Shown here one piece after another: positions 42,797 through 51,892 of a stretch of 64,000 nt of DNA. The position numbers and the translations under genes were made by a program. Source of the DNA: an uncultured Bacteroidales bacterium (GTDB lineage: Bacteria; Bacteroidota; Bacteroidia; Bacteroidales; Muribaculaceae); contig UQMZ01000018.1 in NCBI GenBank assembly GCA_900542185.1, positions 1-64,000 of the forward strand, written 5' to 3'. Within the stretch, counting starts at the first letter, position 1. The number at the start of each line of letters is the position of its first letter. Below the pieces are notes generated by a model. That model worked only from the letters and a program-made list of their open reading frames with translations, was not told where the DNA came from and made no database searches.

Positions 42797-45700
42797 ATGA
42801 AACGTATAGTAGCAATAATGCTGACGGCCTTGATTACAGCGTCTCCGCTGATGGCCGAGGGCCCGAAGGTGACCGTCGACAGCCGTGACCGCACTGTATC
42901 CGCAGTACTGAAACGGTTGAAACATGACACGGGATATGAATTCTTCTACAACGACAGCCACATTGACGGCAAGCGTGCGGTGAAGGTCAACGCGAAGGAC
43001 CAGGATCTGTCCACGGTGCTCGACATGCTGTTCCGCGGCACCGACATCCATTACATAATCCGCGACCGGCAGGTGATACTGACGCGTCGCGCCGGCGGCA
43101 ACGAAAAGACCGGCACGAAACGTAACGACAGAAATGGGAACACATCGGAATCCCACGGTGTGAAAGTGTCGGGAACCGTTGTCGACGAGAGCGGCGAACC
43201 GCTGATAGGCGCCACAATCCACGAGAAGGGTACCGCCAACGGAGCGGCGACCGATCTTGAAGGCAACTTCAGCCTGAATGTCGAATCCGCCAATTCACGG
43301 CTGGTGGTCAATTACGTCGGATTCGACCAGGTGGAGCTGAAAGCCGGCGCCGGCACTCCGTTGACCGTTGTGATGAAGGAAAATGCCTCGTCGCTTAACG
43401 AGGTTGTGGTGATAGGTTACGGATCGATGAAGAAGCGCGACCTGACCGGCTCCGTCTCGTCGGTCAAGATAAACGAGACGACTGCGGCTACGGTGTCGTC
43501 GGTGTCCAATGCGCTGGCCGGTAAAGCCGCCGGACTGCAGGTGTCGGTAAATAACGCGCAGCCCGGAGCCGGCTCCACGTTCCGCATCCGCGGCGCAGCC
43601 TCGCCCAACAGCGACAACTCGCCCCTGATCATTATCGACGGGTTTCCCGTGAATCCCACGTCAGATTCCAAGACATCAGTCGGAAAGTACGATTCCGGCT
43701 CCAACGACAATTTCCTTGGCTCCATAAATCCGAACGACATCGAGTCCATCGAGGTGCTGAAGGATGCCTCCTCCACCGCCATATACGGCGCACGCGCCGG
43801 CCACGGCGTGATTCTGATCACCACCAAGAAGGGTCAGAAAGGACGCGCCAAGGTGAACTATTCCGGTTCGGTGTCGCTGCAGACCATCGCCAAGAATTAC
43901 AGGATGCTCGACGCCGCCGGCTTCATGACCGAATCCGAACGCTATCTGCGCGAGATGTGGCGCATCGACAATTATGTCGGCATATTCGGGGGCAAGGACG
44001 AAGATGAAATGATGCAGAGCAATCCATACGTTCCCAAGTTCACGGCCGATCAGATAGCCAATCCCGGCCCCACCACCGACTGGATGGATGCAGTGACGCG
44101 TACCGGATTCCAGACCCAGCACAACCTCTCGGTGTCCGGAGGTACGGACGCGATGCGTTATCTGGTGTCGGGCAACGTCTTTCTGCAGAACGGTATCGTG
44201 AAGAACAACGACCTGAAGCGTTACACCCTCCGTACCAACATCGACCAGAAGTTCAACAAGCACTTCTCCGGAGGAATCAACATGACACTGTCGCGGATGG
44301 ACCAGCACAGCATACCCGGCGGCAGCTCGCACAATGAGGACGCCGGTGTCATAGTGGCCGCCTCGCAAAGCAATCCGTTGCTTCCGATCCGTAACGAAGA
44401 CGGCACGTACACCATCAATCCGGAGAGAGCCTATCTGCCCAACCCGGTGTCGCTGCTTGAAATCACCAACGTGAGCCGTCGCGACCGCTTCCTGGGTTCA
44501 GTCTACCTGGAATACCGGCCCATCGAGGAACTTGTGCTGAAGCTCAATGCCGGCATGGACCACAATGCGCACAAGCGCAAGGTATATCTGCCCAAGACCA
44601 CACTCTACGGCGCGAAAGTAAACGGCCAGGCCGACATCGCGCAGTACGACCAGAACGACTATCTTCTGGAGTTCACCGCCTCATATAATAATACCTTCGC
44701 CGAGGACCACCGCCTTAATGTAGTGGCCGGAGCTTCCTACCAGAACTTCAACAAGGAGGGAGTAAATGCCGGCAACAGTGATTTCCTGTCGGACGCCCTG
44801 CTTTACAATGCGTTGAGTTTCGGTCAGTATGCCAAGCCATGGGTAGGCTCCTCGAACTCAAGCGACGAGATGGCGTCGGTGTTCGGGCGTGTGAATTACA
44901 GCTACAAGGGCCGCTATCTGCTTACGGCCACGCTCCGTGCGGACGGCAGCTCATATTTTGCCAAGGGACACCAGTGGGGTTACTTCCCTTCGGTGGCTTT
45001 AGGCTGGAGATTCGCCGACGAGGAATTCCTCGCGGCGGCCAACAGCTGGTTGTCCAACGGTAAGCTTCGTCTCTCATGGGGACAGACAGGTAACTCCAGC
45101 ATCGGTTATCAGACCATAAGCCTGTATCGCGACCGTGACAGCTACGGCAATGTATTCGTGCACGGATTCGGAGGCACGGCCAATCTGGGATTCCAGCTCA
45201 CGCAGCTTGGCAATCCCGACATCACATGGGAGACGACAACCGAATGGAACATAGGTCTTGACTTAGGCTTCATCAACAACCGTATCGGACTCAGCGTCGA
45301 CTTCTTCAAGAAAGAGATTTCCAACTTGCTGAACTGGCGTCCGCTGCAACATATCCAGGAAGTGCTGAGCATCGCCGACAATATCGGCTCGACGCAGAGC
45401 CACGGTCTGGAGATTTCGCTCAATACGGTAAACATTGAGAACCGAAACTTCACATGGACCACCGACCTGACATTCCAGTTCTACCGCGACCGCTGGAAGA
45501 CACGCGCCGACAGCTGGAGTCCGGCCGCCTATCAGCGGTACGACGGCTGGATACGCCCCTGGGAGGGATTCTATGTGGCCGACGGCCTGGTACAGCCCGG
45601 CGAAGATATTCCCTATATGCCCAACGCCATACCGGGTCAGATAAAGGTGAAGGACATCAACGGCTATACCTACAACGAGGACGGCACATTCAAGACCGAC

Positions 45701-46249
45701 GAACACGGACTGCCCATATTGACGGGCGAACCCGACGGCAAGATCAATGACGCCGACCGCATCACCGTGGGGAGCCGCGATCCCGGGTTCATAATGGGAT
45801 TCAACAATACGTTTAAATATCGGGATTTCGACCTTAACATATACTTCTACGGCCATTTCAACCAATGGACCACAGGAGCCTATCAGGACATCTGGCTGGG
45901 TTCGGTCCAGAACATAGCCAATGGTTCCAACATGCCGACAAGCGCTTCGGAAATATGGAGCACCGACAACCCGGACGGATGGCGCCCCGGATACGCGCAG
46001 CGTTACAACACATACGACTCCGGCTCCACCACCTTCTACCTGAAGAAATGCTGGTTCGTGCGTTGCCGTAACATAACGCTGGGTTACCGTATACCGGTAA
46101 AACGACTCGACAACCTCCGCGTATATGTCGATGTGACCAATCCATTCATACTGTCGAATTACAAGGGCCTTGACATGGAAACCGACGATTCACAATGGGC
46201 CTACCCCAACGTGCGTTCGTTCTCGTTCGGCATTGACCTGACTTTCTAA
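42797..46249 (+). CDS. SusC/RagA TonB-dependent receptor with STN signalling domain
   Basis: This 1150-residue outer-membrane transporter imports oligosaccharides with energy from TonB. After the signal peptide comes an STN domain (about 25-98, VDSRDRTVSAVLKRLKHDTG), which marks receptors that signal to FecR. A CarboxypepD-like domain (VSGTVVDESGEPLIGATIHE) and the plug (NEVVVIGYGSMKKRDLTGSV, TAIYGARAGHGVILITTKKG) follow, then a 22-strand barrel ending in SFSFGIDLTF. It pairs with the SusD gene 29 bases downstream. Substrate should be the glycan attacked by the GH5, GH3 and esterase of the locus. Confidence 0.95.
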   Translation: MKRIVAIMLTALITASPLMAEGPKVTVDSRDRTVSAVLKRLKHDTGYEFFYNDSHIDGKRAVKVNAKDQDLSTVLDMLFRGTDIHYIIRDRQVILTRRAGGNEKTGTKRNDRNGNTSESHGVKVSGTVVDESGEPLIGATIHEKGTANGAATDLEGNFSLNVESANSRLVVNYVGFDQVELKAGAGTPLTVVMKENASSLNEVVVIGYGSMKKRDLTGSVSSVKINETTAATVSSVSNALAGKAAGLQVSVNNAQPGAGSTFRIRGAASPNSDNSPLIIIDGFPVNPTSDSKTSVGKYDSGSNDNFLGSINPNDIESIEVLKDASSTAIYGARAGHGVILITTKKGQKGRAKVNYSGSVSLQTIAKNYRMLDAAGFMTESERYLREMWRIDNYVGIFGGKDEDEMMQSNPYVPKFTADQIANPGPTTDWMDAVTRTGFQTQHNLSVSGGTDAMRYLVSGNVFLQNGIVKNNDLKRYTLRTNIDQKFNKHFSGGINMTLSRMDQHSIPGGSSHNEDAGVIVAASQSNPLLPIRNEDGTYTINPERAYLPNPVSLLEITNVSRRDRFLGSVYLEYRPIEELVLKLNAGMDHNAHKRKVYLPKTTLYGAKVNGQADIAQYDQNDYLLEFTASYNNTFAEDHRLNVVAGASYQNFNKEGVNAGNSDFLSDALLYNALSFGQYAKPWVGSSNSSDEMASVFGRVNYSYKGRYLLTATLRADGSSYFAKGHQWGYFPSVALGWRFADEEFLAAANSWLSNGKLRLSWGQTGNSSIGYQTISLYRDRDSYGNVFVHGFGGTANLGFQLTQLGNPDITWETTTEWNIGLDLGFINNRIGLSVDFFKKEISNLLNWRPLQHIQEVLSIADNIGSTQSHGLEISLNTVNIENRNFTWTTDLTFQFYRDRWKTRADSWSPAAYQRYDGWIRPWEGFYVADGLVQPGEDIPYMPNAIPGQIKVKDINGYTYNEDGTFKTDEHGLPILTGEPDGKINDADRITVGSRDPGFIMGFNNTFKYRDFDLNIYFYGHFNQWTTGAYQDIWLGSVQNIANGSNMPTSASEIWSTDNPDGWRPGYAQRYNTYDSGSTTFYLKKCWFVRCRNITLGYRIPVKRLDNLRVYVDVTNPFILSNYKGLDMETDDSQWAYPNVRSFSFGIDLTF

Positions 46250-46278
46250 ACAGACGCGCCCTCCAAAATTGAAATAAA

Positions 46279-47781
46279 ATGAAATCAAACAAGATATTAT
46301 ATACGACGCTGTTGATGTCGGCGGTGTTCCTGAGCGGATGCGAGGATGGACTGAAATCGAAAGTATATGACGCATACAACACGTCGGTCTTTCCCCAGAC
46401 GGAGGAGGACATAAATGCGTTGCTGGTAGGCGGTGTGTACGCCCCGTTCCGCTCCAACGCATTCGAGGGTCTGTTCACCGTGAGCAACCGTGGAGTCCAG
46501 GTTAACAACGACATGTGCACTGACCTTGGTGACTGCGCATGGAACGACATCTATTGGTCAGACCTGATAAACGTGAATTTCAACAACAATCTGGTGGAGT
46601 CGACACCGCTGCTGTACCGCAACAATATCGGTGCGCTGGCGCGCATGACCAACATCATACGCACCATCGAACAGACCGACCAGATAAATGAGGATAATAA
46701 GAAAAAGCTGATTGCGCAGGCCTATTGCGGCCGCGGCTGGCTGGCCTACATTCTCTACGATCTGTTCGGACGGCTGCAGTTGGTCACCGACGAGGCGCTG
46801 CAGAATCCGGCTGCGAATGTGATCGTGCCGCGCTCCACCGACGAGGAGACGGTCAGGTTCATTGAGGCCGATTTGCTTGAAGCCGCCAGATATCTGCCTG
46901 CCACAATTCCCTACGGTGATGCCGATTACGGACGCTTCACGGCCGGAGCCGCCTATACGGTGCTGATGCATCTCTACATGCACGAGGGCCGTTGGGAAGA
47001 TGCGGCAGCTATCGGCGAGGAACTGATGAAACCGAAATACGGTTACGACCTCGTGCCTGAATACAAGGATATATTCTCGATTGCCGGCGAAGGGAACGCC
47101 GAGACCATCTGGGCTTGCACGGAGGACAGCGGCATCAACACGCAGCTGTGGCTGTCGCAGGTGCTTCCTTCCAACTATCCCACGCAGAATCCCAACATCC
47201 AGAAATGGAACGGTTACCGTATGCCATGGTCGTTCTATCATTCGTATGAGGCCGGCGACAAGCGTCTGGACGTAATCTGTGCCGAATTCAAGTCGGAGTC
47301 CGGCATCGTCTACAGCGAGCGCAATCCGGGAAGTTTCCTGCAGCAAGGCGCGCTGCCCATAAAGTACGAGGAGGACCCGAAGGATACGGGATCGGGTTCG
47401 ACCATAGACTGGATCGTGTTGCGTTATGCCGACGTGCTGACCCTGCAGGCCGAGGCGCTGGCCCGTGCGGCCGGAGGAGTCACCGAAAATGCCGTACAGC
47501 TTCTGAACCGCGTGCGGACGCGTGCCGGACTTCAGGCTTACCGCCTCGGCGACTTCGGCAGTCTGGATTCATTCCTGAACGCCGTCCTGGAGGAACGTGG
47601 TCACGAACTCTTTTTCGAGGGATGGCGCCGAAGCGACCTGATACGTCACGGCAAGTTCATAGCATACGCCAAGCTCTACAAAAAGAGCCGCACGGCCCAG
47701 CCGCACATGGTGCTGTTCCCGTTGCCTCAGGAGATAATCAACGAAGGACGCGGTCAGGTACTGCAGAATCCGGGATATTGA
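46279..47781 (+). CDS. SusD/RagB glycan-binding lipoprotein
   Basis: This 500-residue surface lipoprotein (lipobox FLSGC, Cys about 21) forms the lid over the SusC channel. It shows the SusD helical TPR-like core (AYCGRGWLAYILYDLFGRLQ, RFTAGAAYTVLMHLYMHEGR). The C-terminal SusD_RagB region contains YADVLTLQAEALARA and LLNRVRTRAG, and it ends with EERGHELFFEGWRRSDLIRH. All of these are typical of the family. It follows susC directly and precedes a secreted protein by 12 bases, clearly in one operon. Confidence 0.95.
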   Translation: MKSNKILYTTLLMSAVFLSGCEDGLKSKVYDAYNTSVFPQTEEDINALLVGGVYAPFRSNAFEGLFTVSNRGVQVNNDMCTDLGDCAWNDIYWSDLINVNFNNNLVESTPLLYRNNIGALARMTNIIRTIEQTDQINEDNKKKLIAQAYCGRGWLAYILYDLFGRLQLVTDEALQNPAANVIVPRSTDEETVRFIEADLLEAARYLPATIPYGDADYGRFTAGAAYTVLMHLYMHEGRWEDAAAIGEELMKPKYGYDLVPEYKDIFSIAGEGNAETIWACTEDSGINTQLWLSQVLPSNYPTQNPNIQKWNGYRMPWSFYHSYEAGDKRLDVICAEFKSESGIVYSERNPGSFLQQGALPIKYEEDPKDTGSGSTIDWIVLRYADVLTLQAEALARAAGGVTENAVQLLNRVRTRAGLQAYRLGDFGSLDSFLNAVLEERGHELFFEGWRRSDLIRHGKFIAYAKLYKKSRTAQPHMVLFPLPQEIINEGRGQVLQNPGY

Positions 47782-47793
47782 CGGTGAGCGGTT

Positions 47794-49950
47794 TTGCATG
47801 ATATGAGCACTCGGAGAATTCTGGCGACGGTGTTGACACTGTCCGTGGCCGCCGGCACCGTGTCCGCCCACACGTTCTACTGTGTGGAGCCGGACGGCGC
47901 GGACGGCAAAGGGATACAATGTGACATTACTGTCGAGAAAGTTGAAAACAGGGAGATTGTGCATGTGGTAATGCGCAATCTCCGTCATACGCCCTTTCAG
48001 CCGGTCAAAGCCGGTATCAGGCTTGGAGTCGATACCTACATGGACAGGTATCCGGAATGGAACGACAAGTATTTCCCGACCATGATGGTTTGCGAGCCGA
48101 CGCATTGCTATGGCTATATGCAGTCGCCGTCGGGCAAGGTCAAGGCCATAGTGTCGGACAGTCCGGTGGCTTCATGGAGTCTGGATTATAATTTAGGATA
48201 CATGGAGCCGGAGCCTTACTGGTTCTACGGGCACCGTATCAATTCGCTGAACCTCGACCTTCTGTCCACACAGCCGCAGCCGGATCGTCATCCGCGAGGG
48301 TGCCGGGAACTGGAAGCGGGCGAATCCCGTGAATGGACACTGCAGTTGATTGATATCGACGGTCCGGACGATTTTGAGAAAACGGTTCATTACGCGGCAG
48401 GCGTTCCCGTTCCGATGATGTCGCGCACGTCGTGCCGTCCCGGCGAACCGATTGAAATTACCATATATGGCCACAATCCCAAGGTCAAGGATGGCCCCCG
48501 TGAATTGCCGGTCCGGGCAATGGGGCATGATACCTGGAATTTCGTTTTCAAGAAAGACATACCCGGCATATATGAACTGGAGATAAACGACGGAGACAGG
48601 CAGACACACGGATATGTGAATGTGACTCGGCCCTGGAATGAAATCATTAGGACAGCGCGCCGGGAAGCGTTGCGATGCCGGCAAAAAGCCTCGTCGCACG
48701 TCGAGAGCTGGTACGGATTCCATACGGCGTTTCTCGCGGCGAGATATTTCCCCGACCATGAACCGGATTCAGCGCTGAACGCCCGGTTCGACATGGTGGC
48801 GGCTGCCGTTTTCAATCCTGAAAGCGGCCGTCAGAACAGATATGAATGGCGGATACAGAACGCGTTTTCTACGGTGGGAATGCTTGCCGACCGTTATGAA
48901 GCGTACGGCAATAAGAAAGACCTGTTGACGGCCGAAAGGATAGCCGACCGGGTCATATCCGATTCACAGCGGGCCGACGGGGCCTTCATGAACGGGCAGA
49001 CGGATTATTCCGCGGTCATATACCCGGCCAAGAGTCTGCTTGAACTTGCCGACGCGGAGTATGCGGCATCGCGGCGTTCACGTGGAAGGAAGTACGAAAA
49101 GGCGGCACAGAAAGCAATCGACCGCCTTGTGGCCCTGGACGGGAATTTCAATACCGAGGGGGAGATAACCTACGAGGACGGGATGGTGAGCTGCGCGGCG
49201 CTTCAGATGGGGGCCATGGCTTTAAGATGCAAGGATGCCGATAAACGGAATCAGTACCGCGACGCCATGCTGAAACTGCTTGATGGGCATGACTGCCTGA
49301 CTCAGCTCCGGGTGGCCGACGGCCGGCGACGCGGCGGCACGATGCGTTTCTGGGAGTCGCAGTACGACGTGCATATCCAGCCCAACATGATATCCTCGCC
49401 CCACGGATGGAGCGCGTGGAGGGCCTACGCCACATATTATGCCTGGCTTCTGACCGGCGACGAGAAGTGGCTGGCACAGACGTTCGATGCCGCCGCTTCG
49501 TTCGCGGCGCTTGTCGATTTCGACACGCACCGGCTCAATTGGGCGTTCGTGGTGGATCCGGCTGTAAACGTAAGGCAGATTGCAGTGCCGGACTCCACAC
49601 TGACGGCAGACACTCCATCATACGGATGTCCGCATCCCGACATGTATCCGCACGCCGACTACACTATCGGCGAACGGTATGTACCCATGATTTCCGACTG
49701 GCAGACCATGGTGTCGTCGGACAATGACGTGCATGAAGTGTTCAAGTTCATAGCCGAAGCGGTGCTGACCAATGCCTTTGTGGTGGAACGCCGCGACGGA
49801 TCACTGGGTTGCTACAACTGCAGCGCGAGTCTGGAGGACGGGGTGCTGACCGTCATTGCGGACGAACCGCAGATGACGAATCTGTACGTTTCCTCCGACT
49901 CGGATTACAAGGTAAAATTTAAAGGGGAAATTATATGTATCGAGCGATAA
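47794..49950 (+). CDS. Secreted helical-toroid (six-hairpin-like) protein of unknown family
   Basis: This 718-residue exported protein (signal about 1-22) has an N-terminal beta-rich part of about 280 residues and a C-terminal helical region with repeated hairpins (FHTAFLAARYFPDHEP, LLTAERIADRVISDSQ, AWRAYATYYAWLLTGDEKW). This order of beta-sandwich then alpha/alpha toroid is common in glycosidases and polysaccharide lyases. I do not recognise the family, and no catalytic residues can be named. Its place between susD and an esterase suggests it attacks the locus glycan. It overlaps the esterase start by 16 bases. Confidence 0.65.
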   Translation: MHDMSTRRILATVLTLSVAAGTVSAHTFYCVEPDGADGKGIQCDITVEKVENREIVHVVMRNLRHTPFQPVKAGIRLGVDTYMDRYPEWNDKYFPTMMVCEPTHCYGYMQSPSGKVKAIVSDSPVASWSLDYNLGYMEPEPYWFYGHRINSLNLDLLSTQPQPDRHPRGCRELEAGESREWTLQLIDIDGPDDFEKTVHYAAGVPVPMMSRTSCRPGEPIEITIYGHNPKVKDGPRELPVRAMGHDTWNFVFKKDIPGIYELEINDGDRQTHGYVNVTRPWNEIIRTARREALRCRQKASSHVESWYGFHTAFLAARYFPDHEPDSALNARFDMVAAAVFNPESGRQNRYEWRIQNAFSTVGMLADRYEAYGNKKDLLTAERIADRVISDSQRADGAFMNGQTDYSAVIYPAKSLLELADAEYAASRRSRGRKYEKAAQKAIDRLVALDGNFNTEGEITYEDGMVSCAALQMGAMALRCKDADKRNQYRDAMLKLLDGHDCLTQLRVADGRRRGGTMRFWESQYDVHIQPNMISSPHGWSAWRAYATYYAWLLTGDEKWLAQTFDAAASFAALVDFDTHRLNWAFVVDPAVNVRQIAVPDSTLTADTPSYGCPHPDMYPHADYTIGERYVPMISDWQTMVSSDNDVHEVFKFIAEAVLTNAFVVERRDGSLGCYNCSASLEDGVLTVIADEPQMTNLYVSSDSDYKVKFKGEIICIER

Positions 49951-51266
49951 GGATGGTAATGGGTATCATGGCGGCCGTGTGGGTGTGTCTCGACTGCGCG
50001 GCGAGCCACAGGTACGAGAATTATGAACTGTTCGTATCGCCTGCCGGCGGCGAATGGCTTGTAGGGACCGGAGACAATGTGGAGTTCGATGTCTTGGTGA
50101 TGCACGACAATACGCCGCTTGAGTCCGGCGAGGTAAAATACGAGGTGTCGGAGGATATGATGTCTCCGCGTCAGCAGGGCACGGCACATGTGCGTCGGGG
50201 GAAGGCCCGGATAAAGGGAGGCACCATGCGTAAGCCGGGATTCCTGCGGTGTCGGGTCGAGATCAGGGAGGGAGGCATGACATACTCCGCATCCGGAACC
50301 TGTGGATTCGACGTGGATAAATTAAGACCCGTGGTTGAGATGCCCGATGATTTCGAGGAGTTCTGGAAACGTTCGGTTTCGGAAGTCAAGGACAGCGGGT
50401 TGTTGCCCCGGAAACGTCACAGACCGGATATGTCGACCGATTATGTCGATGTATATGAGGTGTCGTTTGCCTGCGGCCATCCCGACAAACGTATATACGG
50501 CATGCTGGCCGTGCCGAAAACAGGAACCCGGATGCCGGGCGTGGTGATGTATCCCGGTGCCGGCGTCTATCCTATAAAGCCGGCGATGGATCTGGCCGAC
50601 AACGGTGTGATATCCCTCAGTATCGGCATACACGGTATTCCCGGCGATTTGGATCCTGGGGTGTACCGTAATCTGGACTACGGTGCGTTGCAGAGTTATC
50701 AGACCTGCAATATGGATGACCGTGACAGGTATTATTACCGTAGGGTGATTCAGGGCTGCGTGCGCGCCGTGGACTATCTGCTGTCGTTGCCGGAATGCAA
50801 CGGCAACGTGGGGACATACGGAGGCAGTCAGGGTGGATTCCTGTCGATAGCCGTTGCAGCGTTGCATCCGGATATCAGATTCCTGGTGGCGCATTTTCCC
50901 GCCATGAGCGATCTGCCCGGATATATCCATGGCCGTGCCGGCGGCTGGCCCCATATATTCAAGGATGACCGGAACCGGAACGAAGCGACCGTCAATGCCC
51001 TGGCATATTATGATACGGCTAATTTCGCACGGTTAGTCAAGGTTCCCGGATTCTACACTTTCGGATATAACGACACCACGTGTCCGCCGACATCGGTTCA
51101 GTCGGTATTCAATGTCATAAAATCGCCTAAGGAGATAATGGTGGCTCCGGCCACGGAACATTATACGTTCACCGAACAATACCGCACGTCGGTTGACCGC
51201 GTCACGACGTTCCTGAAATCCATGGAGGTGCGCGACGAGAACTGTGACGCATCACATTCCAGATAA
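49935..51266 (+). CDS. Acetyl-xylan-esterase-type alpha/beta hydrolase, secreted
   Basis: This 443-residue exported esterase has an N-terminal Ig-like part (about 30-125) and a hydrolase domain of the AXE1/CE7 type. The serine nucleophile is in TYGGSQGGF (about 295-303), the acid is probably in FGYNDTTCPP, and the histidine in ATEHYTF. It would remove acetyl groups from a polysaccharide so that the GH5 and GH3 can act. The last 106 bases are also the end of the sigma factor gene on the other strand, an unusually long tail overlap. Confidence 0.85.
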   Translation: MYRAIRMVMGIMAAVWVCLDCAASHRYENYELFVSPAGGEWLVGTGDNVEFDVLVMHDNTPLESGEVKYEVSEDMMSPRQQGTAHVRRGKARIKGGTMRKPGFLRCRVEIREGGMTYSASGTCGFDVDKLRPVVEMPDDFEEFWKRSVSEVKDSGLLPRKRHRPDMSTDYVDVYEVSFACGHPDKRIYGMLAVPKTGTRMPGVVMYPGAGVYPIKPAMDLADNGVISLSIGIHGIPGDLDPGVYRNLDYGALQSYQTCNMDDRDRYYYRRVIQGCVRAVDYLLSLPECNGNVGTYGGSQGGFLSIAVAALHPDIRFLVAHFPAMSDLPGYIHGRAGGWPHIFKDDRNRNEATVNALAYYDTANFARLVKVPGFYTFGYNDTTCPPTSVQSVFNVIKSPKEIMVAPATEHYTFTEQYRTSVDRVTTFLKSMEVRDENCDASHSR

Positions 51267-51850
51267 CCCATCACTATGGCGAGCGTGACAGCCGGAAGAT
51301 AGTCCTGCAGATCCTTGCGCAGCCTCTTCAGAGCCTGCTGGATGCGATAGTCCACCGTCTTAACCGACATGCCGCACAACTCTGCGATCTCCTTGTAGCT
51401 TTTGCCCTCGAACCGATGTCTTATGAAGGCCTCGCGATAGGTGTCCGGAAGTGAATCCAGCGACATGCGTATCCGGCTGCGCAGTTCCTGTTCCAGCAGG
51501 AAATCGTTGCCGTCGAGTTTATGCCGCATTCGGTAATCCTCCAGATAAGCTGCTGTCTTGTCGGCTATATGCTGGTCAACGGCTACTTTGATGGACCTGT
51601 GATAGATCATGGAAAATATATATTGACGGAAAGTGCAGCGGATATCGAGCGACGCCCGCTTTTCCCAAAGCCATGTCATACAGTCGTCGGCGATATCCTC
51701 GACATCCTCAAGTTCCACGTAACGGCGTGCGTACGCGCACAAGGCCGCATAGTATTTCTTGAACAGATGCTCGTATGCCTTGGCGTCACCCTCCTTGAGA
51801 CGGCTTACGTATGAAGCGTCCTCGTCGTATATGAAATTTGCGTTTCCCAT
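51161..51850 (-). CDS. ECF RNA polymerase sigma factor
   Basis: This 229-residue sigma-70 family regulator has region 2 (AYEHLFKKYYAALCAYARRY, then DIADDCMTWLWEKR) and region 4 (LDSLPDTYREAFIRHRFEGK, YKEIAELCGMSVKTVDYRIQ). Family members usually end soon after LRKDLQDYLP; here about 45 extra residues are encoded in the overlap with the esterase. It is the likely partner of FecR at 40009, although the two genes lie at opposite ends of the PUL. It has a recognisable promoter inside the first codons of the divergent GH3 gene. Confidence 0.93.
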   Translation of the reverse strand: MGNANFIYDEDASYVSRLKEGDAKAYEHLFKKYYAALCAYARRYVELEDVEDIADDCMTWLWEKRASLDIRCTFRQYIFSMIYHRSIKVAVDQHIADKTAAYLEDYRMRHKLDGNDFLLEQELRSRIRMSLDSLPDTYREAFIRHRFEGKSYKEIAELCGMSVKTVDYRIQQALKRLRKDLQDYLPAVTLAIVMGYLECDASQFSSRTSMDFRNVVTRSTDVRYCSVNV

Positions 51851-51860
51851 AATCTTGTAA

Positions 51861-51892
51861 CAAAGTTAATGATAATATGGAAAAGAACCAAA
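51861..51892 (-). promoter_or_regulatory. Predicted promoter of the ECF sigma gene
   Basis: On the minus strand TTTG (51892-51889), 20 bases, TAACTTTG (51868-51861); the ATG is ten bases further on. The -33 element lies in the fifth and sixth codons of the divergent GH3 gene, so transcription of the two genes may interfere. Confidence 0.65.
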
